Assembly: GCA_028288515.1 (NCBI GenBank)
Contig: JAQBNP010000166.1
Span: 1 to 35,745, forward strand
Source: Flaviaestuariibacter sp.
GTDB taxonomy: Bacteria > Bacteroidota > Bacteroidia > Chitinophagales > Chitinophagaceae
DNA length: 35,745 nt
Reading direction: 5' to 3'
Positions 32,163 to 35,745 of the stretch are shown in pieces; positions within the stretch are counted from its first letter, which is position 1, and each line of letters opens with the position of its first letter. Position numbers and translations under genes: made by a program. A model generated the notes under the pieces. That model made no database searches. It was given only the letters and a program-made list of their open reading frames with translations, and was not told where the DNA came from.

Positions 32163-32429
32163 GAAAACAAATGTAGGCGTTTCCGTTTTTCGGGTGAACC
32201 ACCAAGGCACGAGGGCCACGAAGAAGCACGATGGAAGCCTTCTTTGGGGCTTCCTGTCTTCGTGGGCCATTCCCGCCTTACCTGCCTGCTTGAGGTCCCT
32301 GCGGGACAGCCTCGGAGGTGCAGGTGATTGCTTCGTTCCTCGCATTGACGGACAGCACTGGATCGCACCCACTCACTACTCACCATTCACTATTGACTAT
32401 TCACAATTCACTCTTCCTACCTTCGTCCC
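32163..32429. repeat. xth-tadA spacer with three repeat families
   Basis: It holds an ACCACCAAGGCACGAGG...CTTCGTGGGCC palindrome (about 32192-32270), a GATTGCTTCGTTCCTCGCAT sequence (about 32326-32345; reverse complement resembles the widespread CGTCATTGCGAG repeat with one change), and six in-phase heptamers at 32370-32411 (CACTCAC to AATTCAC). The heptamers abut the tadA promoter element. Confidence 0.75.
32418..32425 (+). promoter_or_regulatory. Promoter -7 element for tadA, with almost no leader
   Basis: TACCTTCG matches TAnnTTTG at 7 of 8 positions; its last base is 5 bases from the ATG at 32430, so a leaderless or nearly leaderless transcript is expected. It follows directly on the heptamer array. 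Confidence 0.45.
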
Positions 32430-32867
32430 ATGGATGACAGTCACTACATGAAGCAGGCCCTGGCCCAGGCACGGCAGGCCTTTGACGAGGAGGAAGTGCC
32501 TGTCGGCGCGGTCATTGTGCTGCAGGACAGGATCATCGCCCGCGGCTTTAACCAGGTGGAGAAGCTGAACGACTGTACTGCCCATGCCGAGATCATCGCG
32601 CTTACGTCGGCGTTTAGCTTTCTGGGGTCCAAGTACCTTATGGATGCCACCCTTTATGTCACGGTTGAGCCCTGTCTCATGTGCGCCGGGGCTTTGTATT
32701 GGAGTAAGATCGGCGCGATCGTTTATGGCGCGGCCGATGAAAAAAATGGCCACCGCCGCATCACGGGCACCGTCTCCCCGTTTCATCCGAAGACGGTCGT
32801 CAGGACCGGCGTGCTGGGTGACGAATGCACGACGCTGATGAAGGATTTCTTTGCCCGCCGCCGCTGA
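32430..32867 (+). CDS. tadA: tRNA-specific adenosine deaminase
   Basis: A 145-residue zinc deaminase that converts the wobble adenosine 34 to inosine, mainly in tRNA-Arg(ACG). The zinc site is H52-A-E54 in TAHAEIIAL and P81-C-x2-C85 in VEPCLMCAGAL, as in TadA. The N-terminus (MDDSHYMKQALAQARQA) and the GAVIVLQDRII strand fit. A bidirectional terminator follows 12 bases after the stop. Confidence 0.95.
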   Translation: MDDSHYMKQALAQARQAFDEEEVPVGAVIVLQDRIIARGFNQVEKLNDCTAHAEIIALTSAFSFLGSKYLMDATLYVTVEPCLMCAGALYWSKIGAIVYGAADEKNGHRRITGTVSPFHPKTVVRTGVLGDECTTLMKDFFARRR

Positions 32868-32878
32868 TTTCATTGCAT

Positions 32879-32919
32879 AAAAAAAGAAGGCTGACCAGAT
32901 GGTCAGCCTTCTTTTTTTT
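32879..32919. terminator. Bidirectional intrinsic terminator between tadA and the SusD-like gene
   Basis: GAAGGCTGACC (32886-32896) and GGTCAGCCTTC (32901-32911) form a perfect 11-bp stem with loop AGAT; flanking A5 and T8 runs extend it and give a T-run on either strand. It serves both convergent genes. Confidence 0.92.
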
Positions 32920-32937
32920 ATCGAAACCGAAACGGTA

Positions 32938-34449
32938 TTAATCGACGTCCCAGAAGAGACGGCCGGTAAATACGTTGATGCCGGTTGGAACGTTCGGGTT
33001 GGAACCTTCCTCAGTGCTCGGGTAGAACAGGCGGACAGCAGGCTGTGTGCCGGCAGGCGCCGACGCTGATGCCGGGATCGGAGGGAAGTTGGTGCGGCGA
33101 TACTCGCTCCAGGCCTCGAAGCCGCTGAAGTTCGTCAACGCGATCCACTTCTGCATCCAGATGGCTTTCAGCTTATCAGGCGATGCGGTCCAATCGGCCA
33201 GGTCCTTGCCGCTTGTGAGCAGCGTATTGGCCGCGGCAGCGCCATAGGCCGCCGTTGCGCCGGTTGTCCGGAAGGATTCTTTCACGCCGGTCTCGTAGTA
33301 CGTCTGCGCTGTCAGTGGGAGTGTTACCGCTGCACCGTAGCGTTGCTTTGCTTCTGAGAGCAGGAAGAAGCTTTCAGCAGCGAGCATGATATACATCGGG
33401 CGGTTGAATTCGCCACGCTTGATCACAGATGGCCCGAGGAAGGACGTGTTCTGTGCCAGGTAGCCGGATGATGCGCCGTACGGCACGCCAACATAATTGC
33501 TGACGATCTCTGCGTTCCCTGCCAGCTCGCCACCTTTTGGATAAGCAAGGCGTTTCAGGCGGAAGGTATCGTCGGTGCTGATGAGGCTGGTAAAGAGGAA
33601 GGTCGTTGGGCGCGGGAAGCGACCCAGCGCCTGTGCGCCGCCAGCGGCATTGTAGCCCCAGTTCTCATAGAACGGGTTGAGCTTGCCAGCTGATGCGACA
33701 TAGCCAGGGTTGGCAGTCACGTCCTGGCCTGCGGCGAGGAAGCCCTCGGCAGTGGCCGCAGCTTTGTTGATCTCGGCGATGATGTATGCGTCGCGACCTG
33801 TGATGCGGCTCTGGCGGATGAGGATGCGCATTTTCAGGCTGTTCGCGAAGCGGATCCAGCTTGTCGTATTGCCACCGAACACGATATCAGATGCTTTCTG
33901 AGCCGTCGGAGCCGGGTTGGCGCGAAGCTCGGTGATCGCTGTATCCAGGACCTTGATCAGGTCTTCATAGATCAGCTTCTGATTGTCGAATTTAGGAGCA
34001 AGGACGTCAGAGCCTTTGAACGCTTCGAAATAGGGAGCGTCTCCATAGGAGTCCACAACCATCTGCATCACGTAGCTTTTCATGATGCGCGCGGGGCCTT
34101 TGAAGAACGGCTCTGCTTTGGCGTCCGCATTGTTGATCACGAACTGGAAGTCCTCCATGATATCATACCAGGTATCCCAGAAGTTGAAGTTCGTGTTGTT
34201 GAACTGACCCTGGAAGCGCTCCGGAGCGATGATGTACGTATTGGACTGTGTCCACTGGCCCGACCAATAGGAGCCGAGCTCGTTGGGCGTGAGGAAAGCC
34301 ACCGTGCGTGCCACCCCGGAGGTGAACACAAAATCCGGTGTCGATGTTGGAAGCTGGTTGGGGTTCGTATTGACGTCCAGCCAGGTCTTCTTGCAACTCG
34401 TGGCAATGACAGCCACAAGCGCCATGCACATAAGGAATTTATATTTCAT
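32938..34449 (-). CDS. SusD/RagB-like outer-membrane lipoprotein
   Basis: A 503-residue lipoprotein of the SusD-like_2 family. It has a signal peptide and lipobox (VAVIATSCKKTWLDVNTNPN), and alpha-helical TPR-like regions. FPTTFLF-type and AESFFLLSEAKQRYG segments near the C-terminal third are typical of the group. It binds the ligand at the cell surface above the partner SusC-like channel, encoded immediately upstream on the same strand with a 22-bp gap. The ligand cannot be deduced; no glycoside hydrolase or peptidase gene is visible in the window. Confidence 0.93.
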   Translation of the reverse strand: MKYKFLMCMALVAVIATSCKKTWLDVNTNPNQLPTSTPDFVFTSGVARTVAFLTPNELGSYWSGQWTQSNTYIIAPERFQGQFNNTNFNFWDTWYDIMEDFQFVINNADAKAEPFFKGPARIMKSYVMQMVVDSYGDAPYFEAFKGSDVLAPKFDNQKLIYEDLIKVLDTAITELRANPAPTAQKASDIVFGGNTTSWIRFANSLKMRILIRQSRITGRDAYIIAEINKAAATAEGFLAAGQDVTANPGYVASAGKLNPFYENWGYNAAGGAQALGRFPRPTTFLFTSLISTDDTFRLKRLAYPKGGELAGNAEIVSNYVGVPYGASSGYLAQNTSFLGPSVIKRGEFNRPMYIMLAAESFFLLSEAKQRYGAAVTLPLTAQTYYETGVKESFRTTGATAAYGAAAANTLLTSGKDLADWTASPDKLKAIWMQKWIALTNFSGFEAWSEYRRTNFPPIPASASAPAGTQPAVRLFYPSTEEGSNPNVPTGINVFTGRLFWDVD

Positions 34450-34471
34450 ACTGTTTTTTCTAAGGTTTGAG

Positions 34472-35745
34472 TTACTTGAAATTGATGTTCAGTGTGAAGC
34501 CATACTGGCGCACCGGTGGTGTTTGTGACGTCGTGCTCACACCAACACCGTTTGATGTTGTGAAGCTGAACTCAGGATCGGTGAACTGGTTTGCCTTGTC
34601 TACAATGGTGATCAGGTTCCGGCCATACAGACCTACAGTTGCCGTTGAGAAGATACCGCTCTTCGCTACGAGGGAGCTTGGGATCGCATACGACAGGTTG
34701 ATGTCACGGAGCTTGATGAACCAGGCTGGAACAACAAAGTTCTCGGCGATCAGGCGATACGAGTCAACCCACAGGGCGTACTCTGCTTCGCGCACGTTGA
34801 CAGTTGTGTTTGGTACAACTTTGCCTGTCGCAACATCGCGGTAAGCCGAGTTCGGGAAGATGTGCGGAGCGCGGTCTTCTGTCCATTTGCCGGAGCCTGT
34901 GAAGGTCATCTGGCGGCCGAGATCGCTGTACAGCACGTTGCCGCCGCGGTATTCCCAGTTCGATGTCAGTGTAAATGCCTTGTAGCCAATCTTCGTACCG
35001 GCGCCAAGGATATGCTTCGGTGTTGTACGACCGAAATTCTTCAGCGGTCCGCCCGTGATCGGGTAGCCAGTTGATGCGTTGACCATCACACGACCGGTAG
35101 CCGTATCACGGAAATAAGAGATCGCTTTCAGAGCCGGGAATGGCTCATTCAGGATCGCATAAGGAGCGGCATAGGAGAAGGCGCCATAAGAGAACTCGGG
35201 AACACCCTTGTACAGGGAGGTCACCTTGTTGTCATTCATTGAGTAGCGAACGTTCAGGTCCCAGTTGAAGTCTTTCGTGCGAATAATCTTCGCGCCGAGG
35301 TCGAGCTCATAACCCCAGTTCTTCGTGCTGCCCACGTTCAGGCGGAGGTTCGAATAGCCTGTGGAGTTCGGGATCTTAACCGTGAGTACGCTGCCCACGC
35401 TTTTTTGCGTGTAGTAGGTTGCCTCGAGGCTAAGGCGGCCGTTCAGAAACTGGAACTCGCCACCAACTTCGAATGACGTTACTTCTTCAGGCTTCAGGTT
35501 CGCATCAGGCAGGACGTCACCTACGGTGATACCAACGTTGTTGCCATACGGGAAGCCACCGGCGTTCGGGAACGAAAGGTCCAGGCCGTAGTCGACGGGC
35601 AGGTTATCGTTTCCGTTCTTGTTCCAGCCGGTACGCAGCTTGGCGTAGATGAGGATGTTGTTTTTCAGTGTTGGTACGAGGTCGTTCAGGAACGCTGAGA
35701 CGTCGCAGCCTTACGTCTGGTAGAGGTAGAGGCTCTTGTCGCTGT
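34472..35745 (-). CDS. SusC/RagA-like TonB-dependent receptor, C-terminal part
   Basis: The C-terminal beta-barrel part of a TonB-dependent transporter, about 420 codons in the window, cut by the right edge. Alternating amphipathic strands, LRTGWNKNGND, FEVGGEFQFLNGRLSLEATYYTQKS and the final strand YGFTLNINFK are typical of SusC barrels, and it is paired with a SusD-like gene. The track shows only 34472-35398 (GTG start), but the frame continues upstream to an in-frame TAA at 35711-35713, and barrel-like sequence (SDKSLYLYQT) resumes beyond it in the same frame. The stop may be a real nonsense mutation or a sequence error near a contig end. Confidence 0.88.

Noticed and set aside
35340-35360. 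tRNA T-arm-like GGTTCGAATAG
   Set aside because: It lies within the SusC coding frame and no acceptor or anticodon stems can be built around it.

Overview
The window looks like a chromosomal piece of a GC-rich member of the Bacteroidota, most likely Chitinophagaceae. The evidence is an alternative complex III (Act) operon joined to an aa3-type oxidase, a SusC/SusD pair, a THX ribosomal protein, promoters of the TAnnTTTG type, weak or absent Shine-Dalgarno sequences, and intergenic heptamer repeats of the GTGAATA kind. The genus is an inference; no 16S sequence is present.

Region 1 (1-15462, + strand) is one long respiratory cluster: the end of actA, then actB, actC, actD, actE, actF, then coxB, coxA, ctaB/cyoE (heme O synthase), two subunit III-type genes, subunit IV, an SCO copper chaperone and a DUF420 (CtaM-like) protein. 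Together these oxidise menaquinol, pass electrons through multi- and mono-heme cytochromes to an aa3 oxidase, and supply its heme and copper. A hairpin followed by seven T separates subunit IV from SCO, and its loop contains a promoter-like TACCTTTG.

Region 2 (15459-20200) holds a secreted lamin-tail/FlgD-like protein (-), asd (+) and a short-chain dehydrogenase (-). The asd leader contains a 19-codon, lysine-rich ORF, a potential antiterminator strand and an intrinsic terminator, arranged like a classical amino-acid attenuator. This is the strongest candidate for an undescribed regulatory system here.

Region 3 (20201-21498) is about 1.3 kb without a recognisable gene. It holds 16 exactly phased 11-bp repeats, then about 20 units of a 21-bp repeat that reads as a seven-residue protein repeat, a duplicated 50-bp module with a hairpin, and two copies of a CTTTGCG-type dispersed repeat.

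Region 4 (21499-27995, - strand) carries a DUF2461 protein, an unrecognised protein, a GNAT acetyltransferase, a small lipoprotein, a response regulator, a DUF2541-like lipoprotein, a solitary NUMOD4/HNH endonuclease and ligA. Region 5 (28135-32867) carries pyrH, a coiled-coil membrane protein, pdxH, THX, HU, a DUF4286 protein, xth and tadA. Region 6 (32938 to the end, - strand) is a SusD-like lipoprotein and the C-terminal part of a SusC-like receptor, which has an in-frame stop close to the window edge. No tRNA, rRNA, CRISPR array, transposase or origin was recognised.
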